Positions 17,590 through 25,842 of a stretch of 57,228 nucleotides of DNA are shown one piece after another. Position numbers and translations under genes: made by a program. The stretch is from Devosia insulae DS-56. Its GTDB lineage: Bacteria > Pseudomonadota > Alphaproteobacteria > Rhizobiales > Devosiaceae. The notes below the pieces were generated by a model. The model made no database searches. It saw only the letters and a program-made list of their open reading frames with translations, and had not been told where the DNA came from. The DNA lies in contig NZ_LAJE02000173.1 in NCBI RefSeq assembly GCF_000970465.2, positions 1 to 57,228 of the forward strand, in the 5' to 3' direction. Positions within the stretch are counted from its first letter, which is position 1; each line of letters opens with the position of its first letter.

Positions 17590-18120
17590 ATGGAGTCATC
17601 AGGAAAACCAAACAGCTTCTGCTTGGCCTGCGGCGCTCGTCGCGCTTGCGCCCGCGGGGCATTCCGTGGCCGCGGACAATCAGCCCGTTGTCGTCGAGCT
17701 GTTCACCAGCCAGGGGTGCTCGTCCTGCCCTCCGGCCAATGCCAACCTCATCAGCCTCAGCCAGCGGGACGACGTGCTGGTCCTCAGTTTCGCCGTCACC
17801 GACTGGGATTATCTGGGCTGGAAGGACTCGTTCGGCCGGCCTGAATACACCGACCGGCGGCGCATCTACGAGCCGGCGCTGGGCCAGCGAGGACCGTTCA
17901 GTCCGCAGATGGTGGTCAACGGCACCACCACGGCGGTCGGAACAATCTCGCCGAAATCGAGCGGCTGATCGATGAGGCCCATCGCACGACGACGCCGGCC
18001 GTGGTCCGGGCGGAGGCGACGTGGCAGTCGGAGCGCGACGAGGCTGTCGAGTTACGCACAGCGGCGTTGGTGCAGGAGCGCAACGGGGTCCGATACTTGG
18101 TGTGGCGACCGACTGAGCGG
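17590..18120 (+). pseudogene. Frameshifted DUF1223 (thioredoxin-like) gene
   Basis: The stretch 17666-17940 encodes a close relative of the DUF1223 protein at 39808-40506 (VVVELFTSQGCSSCPPANAN, WDYLGWKDSFGR, RRIYEPALGQ, PQMVVNG). The signal peptide lies in a different frame (ATG 17590 frame versus the VALAPAGHS frame), implying a lost base near 17635. A second shift near 17940 moves the frame into NNLAEIERLIDEA. After that most of the C-terminal domain is missing; only RTAALVQ resembles the intact protein's end. The gene is dead. Confidence 0.75.
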
Positions 18121-18132
18121 ACCAATCGCAGG

Positions 18133-18157
18133 AAAAAGGCCGCACCGAGGTGCGGCC
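18133..18157 (-). terminator. Rho-independent terminator of ferritin-like pair B
   Basis: On the minus strand GGCCGCAC, loop CTCG, GTGCGGCC is followed by TTTTT. It lies 26 bp past the stop of the gene at 18183-18839, the classical position and shape of an intrinsic terminator. Confidence 0.85.
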
Positions 18158-18182
18158 CTGTCGTGCGTGAGTTAACCCGGAA

Positions 18183-18839
18183 CTAGGCGAGGAACGGCTT
18201 GGCGGCCGCGAGGACCTCGTCCTTGGTCATCGGCTCGTCGAACGCGCCGTCCCAGCTCTTTTTGCCGCCGATCTTGCGGACGATGGCGGCATGACGAGCC
18301 TCCACCGAGTGGATCTGGAGCGCGACGGTCAGCAGGTCATCGCTGGAGATCAGGTTGGCGGCCTGGCCCTTATAGGCGGCCACGCCCAGATCCTCGAACG
18401 TCTGGCTGAGCGTCAGGTAGGTGTCGAAGTTGGTCAGCGCATCGGCATATTTGCCGCCGGCGGTGAGATCGAGCGCCGGGCGCTTGATTGCCTTGGCGCC
18501 CAAGGCGCCGCTCAGCAGGGCGACGTGCGCCGCCTCGTGCTTTCCGATCTGGTTGAAAATCCCGACATACTTGTCGGGGATCAGACCCTTGGCATCGAGA
18601 CCAGAGCGATAGAACGCATCCTCGATGTGCTCCAGCGTCAGTGCGAAGAGCAGCACGTCGGTGACTTCGGCAGGCATGTCCTGGCCGAAAGCCTCCTGTG
18701 AAGCCATGGCAAGCACCAGCGGTGCACTGGCGAGAGCGCCGAGCTTCAGCGCCGAGGAGCGCAGCAGCTGACGGTCGTGGGCCACGAGACGCTCGGTGAT
18801 TTCCGGGTCGATGCCGGTGAGGAGATTATTGTTGGTCAT
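18183..18839 (-). CDS. Exported ferritin-like domain protein (pair B, downstream gene)
   Basis: 218 aa. ATG 18839 follows GAGGAAC, giving the same 11-bp gap to the upstream partner as in pair A. The N-terminal region has a hydrophobic segment (KLGALASAPLVLAMASQEAFGQ) but a single Arg (DRQLLRSS) instead of a twin-arginine motif, so its export route differs or depends on its partner. Ligand motifs are LEHIEDAFY, HEAAH, FEDLGVAAY and VEARH. It is the relative of 13839-14501, with which it shares the C-terminal KDEVLAAAKPFLA-type ending. The iron/peroxide role is inferred from fold only. Confidence 0.85.
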   Translation of the reverse strand: MTNNNLLTGIDPEITERLVAHDRQLLRSSALKLGALASAPLVLAMASQEAFGQDMPAEVTDVLLFALTLEHIEDAFYRSGLDAKGLIPDKYVGIFNQIGKHEAAHVALLSGALGAKAIKRPALDLTAGGKYADALTNFDTYLTLSQTFEDLGVAAYKGQAANLISSDDLLTVALQIHSVEARHAAIVRKIGGKKSWDGAFDEPMTKDEVLAAAKPFLA

Positions 18840-18850
18840 TTTTGCGTTCC

Positions 18851-19504
18851 TCACATGAAGGCTTTGGCGGTGACTTCGGTCTTGATGAACGGGCCAGCGG
18901 CGGCGAGCACCTTGGCCGGCTCCAGCGCCCCGTCGAGACCGTTCTTGTCAACCACGTCGTCACCGGCGAAAGCCACGCTGTCCATGTTCAGCAAATCGCG
19001 GATTGCGGCAGCATGGCGGGCCTCGACCGACACGATCTTGCCAGCGGCAAGCAAGTAGTCGGGGTTCTCGATCAGTTTGCCGGCGCCGTTATAGGCGGCG
19101 ACGCCGAGGTCCTCGAACGTCTTGGCGGTGGTGAGGACACTCTCGCGGCTGCCGAAATCGACAGCGGAGAAGTCCACCTCGAGGTCAGGAATGGCCCCAT
19201 CGGCCAGTGCCGTCTTGAGGAAGTCGCGGTGCTCGACTTCGTGGTCGCGAATGTCGGTCAGCCAACTGGTCTCTTCTTCCGTCATACCCGAATAGGGCGT
19301 CTCGATCACCATCGAGTAGAACGCAGCCTCGAGCTGTTCGAGCGCATAGGCGTAGTTCAGGACGCCGACATCGCCTTCGCCCAGGTCGGCGGCGAGCGCC
19401 GGGGAAATTCCGAAGTTGGGCAGCAGGGCTCCGGCGACGAGTACGGTCGCTCCGGCCCCGCTCCATTTCAGCAGGTTGCGGCGGCTCAGTTGATTGTGCA
19501 TCAT
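18851..19504 (-). CDS. Tat-exported ferritin-like domain protein (pair B, upstream gene)
   Basis: 217 aa. It has the Tat motif SRRNLLKWSG, a hydrophobic stretch ending SPALAADLG, and the ligand motifs LEQLEAAFY, HEVEH, FEDLGVAAY and VEARH. It is clearly a duplicate of 14513-15166: the leader and LPNFGIS are almost unchanged, while the middle differs. It leads the pair B operon, which ends in the terminator at 18133. The Tat signal implies folding, perhaps with metal bound, before export. Confidence 0.85.
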   Translation of the reverse strand: MMHNQLSRRNLLKWSGAGATVLVAGALLPNFGISPALAADLGEGDVGVLNYAYALEQLEAAFYSMVIETPYSGMTEEETSWLTDIRDHEVEHRDFLKTALADGAIPDLEVDFSAVDFGSRESVLTTAKTFEDLGVAAYNGAGKLIENPDYLLAAGKIVSVEARHAAAIRDLLNMDSVAFAGDDVVDKNGLDGALEPAKVLAAAGPFIKTEVTAKAFM

Positions 19505-19674
19505 CGTTCCTCTCCTTCGCCGGGTTACATGAAGTTACCGGCTGTGGCGCGAATAGCTTCGACAACGGCCTGGCGCGATAGCCCGCTGATCGCGAAATTT
19601 CGTCGGATTTAGCCGCAACCGACCGACGATCACGCCGTTCGCACGATCCCGAATAGTCATCACATCTTGTTGCG

Positions 19675-19699
19675 GGAACCGGTCGCGCCGGCGGCCGTT
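19675..19699 (+). promoter_or_regulatory. EcfG-type promoter of the small gene/HWE kinase locus
   Basis: GGAAC (19675-19679), 16 bp, CGTT (19696-19699) exactly match the EcfG (general stress sigma factor) consensus. The predicted transcription start near 19706 lies just ahead of the small gene at 19741 and within 400 bp of the HWE kinase gene. Confidence 0.6.
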
Positions 19700-19740
19700 C
19701 ACGGCATCCTCTCAAACGCTTGACCAAGGGGCCGAAACTC

Positions 19741-19968
19741 GTGCCGCAGCAGGTGCGTAGTTGCAGCCTTCTGCTCAAGGGAAGGCAAGTTGACGAGGTT
19801 TATCGTGGATACCGCATTGCGACTCGGCTGATCGAAGGCCGATGGGTTGCAAGAATTGCCGAGCCTGGCGGCAAAACCGCTCCGATCACGGCAAAGGTCA
19901 GCGAAAAGGCGGGCGAATTGGCCTGCGCGGAGCTGGCCCGATCGAGAGTGGACAAATACCTCGCCTAA
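19741..19968 (+). CDS. Small conserved-looking protein of unknown function
   Basis: 75 aa from GTG 19741, which has AAGGGG nine bases upstream; a longer TTG start at 19720 lacks a ribosome site. The protein contains an RGYRIATRLIEGRWVARI stretch that suggests a small beta-sheet, and a Lys/Ala-rich helical C-terminus. No family is recognised. The gene follows a candidate EcfG promoter and precedes an HWE kinase gene by about 110 bp, suggesting a stress-induced product. Confidence 0.55.
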   Translation: MPQQVRSCSLLLKGRQVDEVYRGYRIATRLIEGRWVARIAEPGGKTAPITAKVSEKAGELACAELARSRVDKYLA

Positions 19969-20081
19969 GTTGGCGAGCCGCCTTCGAGCGACGGCGAGGA
20001 CCGCTTTCGATAGGCAGTGCAACTAAACCCGCCTGGCGGCGTATAGTGAATTGCGCCTTTGTGCGGTGCCCCGGGGGACAC

Positions 20082-22088
20082 GTGCTCGAAAATTCCGACC
20101 GCTTTTTGCAGGCCTCCCGGCTTGCCGCGCTGGACGCCTACCAAATTCTCGACACACCCGCCGAAGCCGGGTTCGACGACATCGTTCAGATTGCATCGCA
20201 CGTGTGCCTGACGCCCGTCTCGCTGGTGAGTTTCGTCGAAGTAGGCCGCCAGTGGTTCAAGGCAAGGGTAGGCTTTGAGGCGTGCGAAACGCCGATCGAG
20301 CAATCGGTATGCGCGCATGCGCTGCGCCAGACTGACCTGCTGGTCATTCCCGACCTGACGGCGGATCCTCGAACAAGGAACAATACGCTCGTCACGCAGG
20401 ACCCCTTCATCCGATTCTACGCGGGCGCACCGCTGATCACCCCGGAAGGGGTCGTCATTGGCACCTTGTGCGTCATCGATACCGTACCGCGCCCCACAGG
20501 TTTGACGGAGCCGCAGCAGCAGGTGCTTCGGGCGCTTGCCCGCCAGGTCATGATGCAGCTCGAATTGCGCCGGCTCGTCTCAAAGACCGAGGAAGATGCG
20601 CAGCGTCACAGCATCGACCTCAGAGCCAGCCTCGAGCTGGCGCGAAATGCCGAAGAGGCGGGCGGCATCGGCACCTTCCAGGTCGACGTCCGGTCCAGCA
20701 TCATGACGGTTTCACCGGAGTACTGTCGCATTTTCGGGTTGCCGCTTTCGGACACATACCCAGCGTCGGTCAGCGAAGCGTTGGTCCTGGCCGAAGACCA
20801 GTCTGCACCGTCGAACGACAAAACTCGCCGCAGCGGTTCGGCAAAAGCTGCGGTCGAATACAGAATCAGGCGCCGCGACGATGGGGTCGTGCGCTGGATT
20901 GCCCGGCAGGCGGAGTTCGTTCGCGATAAGGCGGGCAACGTCGTCCGTATGTCCGGGGTGGTTCAGGACATTACCGAGCGTCGACGCCAACTCGACCGGC
21001 AACACGCCTTACTCGAGGCGGGTGATCGCCTGCGCGACGTAGGGACCGTCGCCGAAGCGATCGAAGTTGCGTCTCGAGCACTGGGGGGCACCCTTGGCGC
21101 CTCGCGGGCTGGGTATCTCCGTCTTGATCTCAAGATGGACAGTGTAGAAGTTTTGCGCGATTGGACCGATGAGGGTGTCGCTTCGCTCGTCGGCCAGCAC
21201 ACACGCGGCCTGCTTCCCGCGTCAGTCGAACGTCTGGCTGCCGGGGTTACGATGTCGGTGGGCAATGTCGATACCGTTCTCTGGCTGGGCCGAGACCGGG
21301 AAGCCTACAGATCTCATGGCGTCGCTGCCGTGATCAACGTGCCACTACTCGAGCGGCGAGAGCTGGCCGGAGTCCTGTTCGTCCACCAGACGGAACCACG
21401 CGCCTGGAGTCGCGAGGAAATAGATTTCGCGACCGAGATCGCCGACCGCACCCATTCCGTCATCAGCAGATTGGAGGCGCAGGCCAACCAAGCCACCCTC
21501 AATCGTGAACTCGGCCACCGGATGAAAAACCAGCTGGCCATGGTGCAGGCCATCGTCAACCAGAGCCTGCGCACGGCGCCCGATCTGGCCACAGCAAGCC
21601 GATCGCTGAACGCTCGCATCCATGTACTCGCCAAGGCGCATGATCTGATCCTCCTCGGCGAGTCCGGACGCACATCGGTCGACCAGATCGTCCACGACAT
21701 CACGCTGCTGCACGATGACAGGATCGAGCGGCGCATTGTCGCTAGAGGCCCCGCCATCATGGTGGGCTCCCGGCCTGCTCTGTCGCTGTCGCTGATCCTG
21801 CACGAGCTTTCGACCAACGCAGCAAAGTACGGGTCGCTTTCCACGCCCGTCGGCTCAGTTGCGATTAACTGGCAAGTCGAGCGGAACGAAGCCGCCCCGA
21901 GATTCTTGTTGTCATGGAAGGAAAGTGGCGGGCCGCCCGCTAATCCTCCCGCGAGAACCGGATCTGGGACTCGCCTGATCCGCGCCGGACTGGCCGGAAC
22001 TTTCAACAGCAGCGTCACAGTAGATTACGAGCCGGACGGGGTGCGGTGCATCATCGCAGCCGATCTCGCCAGCTTTCAAGCGGAGTAG
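20082..22088 (+). CDS. HWE-family sensor histidine kinase (GAF-PAS-GAF)
   Basis: 668 aa, no membrane segment, so a cytoplasmic sensor. The order is GAF (about 1-165, IPDLTADPRTRNNTLV and GTLCVIDT), PAS with PAC (about 185-300, ending VVQDITERRR), second GAF (about 305-460) and HWE kinase core. The phospho-acceptor is His479 in ELGHRMKNQLAMVQAIV. The N-box starts at His574 (HELSTNAAKYGSLS), and W612/E614 (SWKESGG) supply the WxE of the HWE name. GTG 20082 is chosen for its GGGGGA site. HWE kinases commonly feed general stress or light signalling in alphaproteobacteria. The receiver gene follows 4 bp later. Confidence 0.9.
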   Translation: MLENSDRFLQASRLAALDAYQILDTPAEAGFDDIVQIASHVCLTPVSLVSFVEVGRQWFKARVGFEACETPIEQSVCAHALRQTDLLVIPDLTADPRTRNNTLVTQDPFIRFYAGAPLITPEGVVIGTLCVIDTVPRPTGLTEPQQQVLRALARQVMMQLELRRLVSKTEEDAQRHSIDLRASLELARNAEEAGGIGTFQVDVRSSIMTVSPEYCRIFGLPLSDTYPASVSEALVLAEDQSAPSNDKTRRSGSAKAAVEYRIRRRDDGVVRWIARQAEFVRDKAGNVVRMSGVVQDITERRRQLDRQHALLEAGDRLRDVGTVAEAIEVASRALGGTLGASRAGYLRLDLKMDSVEVLRDWTDEGVASLVGQHTRGLLPASVERLAAGVTMSVGNVDTVLWLGRDREAYRSHGVAAVINVPLLERRELAGVLFVHQTEPRAWSREEIDFATEIADRTHSVISRLEAQANQATLNRELGHRMKNQLAMVQAIVNQSLRTAPDLATASRSLNARIHVLAKAHDLILLGESGRTSVDQIVHDITLLHDDRIERRIVARGPAIMVGSRPALSLSLILHELSTNAAKYGSLSTPVGSVAINWQVERNEAAPRFLLSWKESGGPPANPPARTGSGTRLIRAGLAGTFNSSVTVDYEPDGVRCIIAADLASFQAE

Positions 22089-22092
22089 ACAA

Positions 22093-22452
22093 GTGGCGCA
22101 CGTAACCATCCTGGTCGTCGATGACGAGCCGCTTATCCGTCTGGATATAGCCTACATGCTCGAGGATCTGGGCTACCAGACGACCGAGGCATCAAACGCC
22201 GACGAAGCGATGCAACTGCTGGCCGACCTGCCTCAAATCGCGGCCATCGTCACCGACGTCGACATGCCAGGAACAATGGATGGTCGCCAGCTTGCGCTGG
22301 CGGTGCGCAATCGCTGGCCGCCATGCAAGCTCATTGTGATGTCGGGGCACCACATGCTGACGGCCACGGATTTGCCATCGGGCGCAGTCTTCATCTCCAA
22401 GCCAGTGCCGACACGACAGTTGGCCAGCGCCCTAGCCGGCTTTGGCGTCTGA
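22093..22452 (+). CDS. Single-domain response regulator
   Basis: 119 aa, receiver domain only. The acidic pair is Asp10/Asp11 (VVDDEP), the phosphorylation site is Asp55 (TDVDMPG), followed by the SG switch residue region (VMSGHH) and the conserved Lys in ISKPVP. With no output domain it would act as a phosphate shuttle or sink for the HWE kinase encoded just upstream. GTG 22093 follows GGAG. Such stand-alone receivers are typical partners of HWE kinases. Confidence 0.9.
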   Translation: MAHVTILVVDDEPLIRLDIAYMLEDLGYQTTEASNADEAMQLLADLPQIAAIVTDVDMPGTMDGRQLALAVRNRWPPCKLIVMSGHHMLTATDLPSGAVFISKPVPTRQLASALAGFGV

Positions 22453-22606
22453 GCTACTCTCACTAGCAGCCACTGATTGCCTCAATCCGAGTGAGCGCCG
22501 TTTGCAGCCACCATGATGGCCGGGGCTTTGGCTGAACCCGCCTAACAATCCCGGGCGGGCTACGGAAAGGCGCCTATCCTATGCGGCCGCCTTCCCATCA
22601 GGCCTG

Positions 22607-23695
22607 CTACTTCTGCCGCGGCGGCTTTAACTCGGCGCCCGCCGCGACCCAGCTTCCAGACCGCTTCGCCTTGATGGCGTCGGCGACCGCTTGTGCCGCG
22701 TTCTTCACCTCGCCCTGCATGGCCATATCTGCGTCGAGTTCCTGGTGGCTGGTGGCGTAAGGCTTCCAGTAGCCGATGTAACGATCGACCTCAGCCTTCT
22801 TGCCGGCGGCCTCGAGTCCCATGAACCTGAGCCAGTCCGATACCGACCGCCTGACGTTCTCCGTGCCCTCGACATCGCCATGTACGATGACGCCGAAAAG
22901 ACGGCCGGCGAGGTGTTGCGGATAGTCCCAGCCTTCAAGTTCGACAGCTTTCGCTTTCTTGGCCTCCTTGCCTTCCGTAAGCGTCGGATCGGGGTTGCCG
23001 CCGTCGGCGCAGACCAGTCGATCCATCATCAGCTTTAACGGCGAGGTGACCTGGTACCAGTTGACCGGGGACACGATGAAAACGGCGTCGGCTTCGACCC
23101 ACATGGGGTAGATGGCATTCATCCAGTCCTGGGTCTGCCCGAGGGAGTAGTTCGGATAGCACGAGCACGGCCAATGGCAGAGCGGTGCTGCCGTCGAGAA
23201 GCATGCCTTGCAGGGGTGAATGTTGCGCCCGTATTCAGACGTCAGCCGAGACAGATCCAGCAGGTTAGTCTCGATGCCGGCGTGCTTGAAAACCGCCTCG
23301 GCAATCTCCGTCATGCGAAAACTCTTCGAACTCTCACCCGGGCAAGTATGCTCGCTGCGAGGTGACGCGTTGATCAGCAGCACGCGGGGCTTTCGGTTCT
23401 TGGCTTCGAAGCCCTTCTGCGCCTTGTCGATGGCCTGCTTCGAGGAAATCCAGTCGATGGACAGTTCGTAGTCGGGATCCGCATAGCCCTTGCCCGCCTT
23501 CCGGGTCAGGGGTGACTTTCGAGCGTTGATGTAACCGTCCCAGGCGATCTCGGCGATCGTTCCCAACTCGGAACTGGCGCTCTTGAACGCAGGGTCAATG
23601 TACTGGGAATAGAAGCGCTCGAGGAAGACCGCCTTGGTGAGCGTGACGTCAGGCATCACCTCACGAGGTTTGGTGGCGGCAATGGTGCGTGGCAT
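22607..23695 (-). CDS. Flavodoxin-fold NAD(P)H-dependent oxidoreductase
   Basis: 362 aa from ATG 23695. Residues 115-300 form an FMN-binding flavodoxin-like domain (RVLLINASPRSEHTCPGES for the phosphate loop, FIVSPVNWYQVTSPLKLMMDR for the flavin ring). An N-terminal helical extension of about 110 residues is unusual. A cysteine cluster (HPCKACFSTAAPLCHWPCSC, pattern C-x2-C-x7-C-x3-C-x-C) follows the fold's first third and could bind a metal or Fe-S centre. The chosen start lies about 22 nt from the predicted start of transcription of an EcfG-type promoter. The substrate may be a quinone or a xenobiotic; this is not established. Confidence 0.8.
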   Translation of the reverse strand: MPRTIAATKPREVMPDVTLTKAVFLERFYSQYIDPAFKSASSELGTIAEIAWDGYINARKSPLTRKAGKGYADPDYELSIDWISSKQAIDKAQKGFEAKNRKPRVLLINASPRSEHTCPGESSKSFRMTEIAEAVFKHAGIETNLLDLSRLTSEYGRNIHPCKACFSTAAPLCHWPCSCYPNYSLGQTQDWMNAIYPMWVEADAVFIVSPVNWYQVTSPLKLMMDRLVCADGGNPDPTLTEGKEAKKAKAVELEGWDYPQHLAGRLFGVIVHGDVEGTENVRRSVSDWLRFMGLEAAGKKAEVDRYIGYWKPYATSHQELDADMAMQGEVKNAAQAVADAIKAKRSGSWVAAGAELKPPRQK

Positions 23696-23723
23696 GGGGT
23701 TGGACTCCGGGCGGGTAACCTCC

Positions 23724-23749
23724 AACGACGCCCGAAAGCCATTAGTTCC
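23724..23749 (-). promoter_or_regulatory. EcfG-type promoter of the flavodoxin-like oxidoreductase gene
   Basis: On the minus strand GGAAC (23749-23745), 17 bp, CGTT (23727-23724). The distance to ATG 23695 (about 29 bp from the -10 element) suits a short leader. It supports both stress control and the internal start chosen for the gene. Confidence 0.55.
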
Positions 23750-24062
23750 CCGGTGTCTCAAGGCGAGGCGCGGCGATGGTAGCTGACTCCAACGGACTTG
23801 CATCTCGATCGGTAGCGGCGGAGGTCTGCCGTTTTCGGATACCGCTGGCGCACAAAAAAAGGGCCGCCACGCGAACACGAATCGACCAGACCTGTCTCAG
23901 ATGAAGCGGGCGCTTCTGTCCAACTATGAGGCCCTTGTTTCAGGGCCGGCGAACCTCAATGGCGGTATCCATGGCAACGTCCTTGCCATCCGTCTGCCGC
24001 TTCGCTCCCTCGAGCGACCACACTAGCTCGAGGGCCGGTTCCTGGCCCGAATGTATGGACCC
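23750..24062. other. Gene-free stretch between two leftward genes
   Basis: It holds a short hairpin (GGCCCT/AGGGCC around 23930-23947) that may end the LLM operon, a 7-A tract near 23854-23860, and a minus-strand frame of about 40 codons after the LLM stop that I do not regard as a gene. Confidence 0.4.
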
Positions 24063-25067
24063 TCACTCCACCGCGATGGCCACTCTAGTAGCAAGAAGTT
24101 CGATGCCCTTGGCGACGGCGGCGTAAGGCTGGCCGCCGATGTCGATCTGCCCGACATACCGGTTGGCGCCAGTCGCTTGTTTCAGCATCGATATCTTGTC
24201 GATGACCTGCTGCACACTGCCGCCCACCAAGGTTCCGTGTGGCGAGAGCATTTGCGCGTAGACGGCGGGTGGCATTGGGCCTCGGAACATCGGACGCAAG
24301 TAAGCCGAATAGTACGGATAGAAATCCTGCTCGGCTTCCTGCGAGGTTTCCGTGATGTGCAGGTGGGAGAAGATCGCAATCTTTGCGTCTTCCTGCTTCC
24401 GCCCAGTCGCCGCCCAGACGGAGCGATAATGCATCGCCAGGTCGGCATACCCCTCGAAGCTGCCACCCAGAACCGGCATGACCAGCGGATAGCCAAGCCG
24501 GGCAGCCCGCTCGACGCTGCCCTGCGATAGAGCGCCGATCCAGACTGGAAGCCTTGGCTGGACGGGTCGTGGCGCGATCTCGGCATTGTTCAGCGGCGGC
24601 CGGAATTTTCCCGACCAGGTGACGTGGTCCGCGTCGTTGAGCTTGGCAAAGAGCCCGAGCTTTTCAGCAAACAGTGCGTCGTAGTCCTTCATCTCGAAGC
24701 CGAAGAGCGGGAAGTTGTCGGTGAAGGCCCCGCGGCCAAAAATGATCTCGACCCGACCACCTGAGACCAGGTCGGCAGTCGAAAACTCCTGGAATGTGCG
24801 CACCGGGTCGGCCGTGCTGAGTAGCGTCGATGCGCTGGTCAGCCGGATGCGCTTGGTCACCGCCGCCATGGCGGCGATGGTTGTGGCCGTCGCCGAGTTG
24901 ACGAAGCCCAGCCCATGATGTTCGCCGACCCCTATGACGTCGAGGCCCACGTTGTCAGCGAGCTTGGCCATGTCGAGCATCTGCCGCATCCGCTCGCTCG
25001 GCGACGGCTTCCTGCCAGTGTGCGGGTCGGCGACGATGTCGCCGAACGTATAGATGCCCAGTTCCAT
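24063..25067 (-). CDS. LLM-class flavin-dependent oxidoreductase
   Basis: 334 aa luciferase-like monooxygenase: MELGIYTFGDI strand, GEHHGLGF substrate/flavin region, RIRLTSASTLLSTADPVRTFQEF, and the diagnostic GRGAFTDNFPLFG and PVWIGALSQ segments. A reduced flavin would be used to oxygenate an unknown organic substrate. It is the third gene of a leftward operon with an SDR-like protein (8 bp gap) and a quinone-oxidoreductase-like enzyme, opposite an HxlR regulator. The context suggests detoxification or quinone/electrophile response. Confidence 0.9.
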   Translation of the reverse strand: MELGIYTFGDIVADPHTGRKPSPSERMRQMLDMAKLADNVGLDVIGVGEHHGLGFVNSATATTIAAMAAVTKRIRLTSASTLLSTADPVRTFQEFSTADLVSGGRVEIIFGRGAFTDNFPLFGFEMKDYDALFAEKLGLFAKLNDADHVTWSGKFRPPLNNAEIAPRPVQPRLPVWIGALSQGSVERAARLGYPLVMPVLGGSFEGYADLAMHYRSVWAATGRKQEDAKIAIFSHLHITETSQEAEQDFYPYYSAYLRPMFRGPMPPAVYAQMLSPHGTLVGGSVQQVIDKISMLKQATGANRYVGQIDIGGQPYAAVAKGIELLATRVAIAVE

Positions 25068-25075
25068 CTTGCGCT

Positions 25076-25786
25076 TTATAGCCCGGCCATGGCTTTGAAC
25101 ATGTCGCCGGGACCGACGATGGTTTCCACCGCACCGGGATTCTTGTAATGCTGCCAGTGCGCTTCTGCGACGTCACTCGCTGGCACCTTGGGCATACCCG
25201 CCATGCTTGCCGGAAACTCCTGACCCACGTCGACTAGGCCGGCAATCGAAACGATACCGGCATGAATGCCGTCAGCTTTCAAGTCCTGGTTCAACACGTG
25301 GGCATAGTTTCGGGCCGCACCCGCGGCGACACCGAAATTGGCAGTGAACGCCACCGGATACTGCGCGGAGACGGCCGTGGTAAAGAGCAGTGCGCCGCCC
25401 TTGGGCATCGTCGGCAACACGGCATTGACCGCGGCGATTGCACCCAGAACAGCGACGTCGAGCGACCGTTGCTCGACTTCGACGGTGAATTGACGCGGCG
25501 TCACGAGCCCGTCGCTGGTGCCGGTCGGGCTGTAGATGAGTACCTCTATCGGCCCGAACGCGGCCGCCGCCGCCTCAAACGCCGTAACAAGGGAGGCGCG
25601 ATCTGACATGTCGGCGGTGAAGGCCTTGGCCTCAATCCCCATACCGACCAAGCCTTGCGCCATCTTCTCCAGGCGTTCGGGGCTGCGCGCCAACAGGGCT
25701 ACCTTGAAGCCCTCGCGGCCAAAGCGCTCGGCGACGGCCTGGCCCACGCCAGGTCCGGCTCCGACAATTGCAATAGTTCTAGACAT
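25076..25786 (-). CDS. SDR-family protein lacking the catalytic Tyr/Lys
   Basis: 236 aa Rossmann-fold protein with the cofactor motif GAGPGVGQAVAERF, so nucleotide binding is likely. At the usual YxxxK site the sequence reads ANFGVAAGAARNY, so both catalytic Tyr and Lys are replaced by Phe and Ala. The SSGG-like serine is also unclear. The protein may be non-catalytic, a binding or regulatory subunit, or use a different mechanism. It sits in the middle of the HxlR-controlled operon, separated from the enzyme genes by 56 and 8 bp. Confidence 0.8.
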   Translation of the reverse strand: MSRTIAIVGAGPGVGQAVAERFGREGFKVALLARSPERLEKMAQGLVGMGIEAKAFTADMSDRASLVTAFEAAAAAFGPIEVLIYSPTGTSDGLVTPRQFTVEVEQRSLDVAVLGAIAAVNAVLPTMPKGGALLFTTAVSAQYPVAFTANFGVAAGAARNYAHVLNQDLKADGIHAGIVSIAGLVDVGQEFPASMAGMPKVPASDVAEAHWQHYKNPGAVETIVGPGDMFKAMAGL

Positions 25787-25842
25787 GGCAATTCCTCGGG
25801 AGAGGCGACGGTTTAGTCGATCTCCAACTGTGTTCGGTCGGT

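Noticed and set aside
23940-24062. Minus-strand frame of 40 codons ending ...DTAIEVRRP after the LLM stop
   Set aside because: It has no ribosome site and no known relative; it continues the LLM frame past its stop codon.
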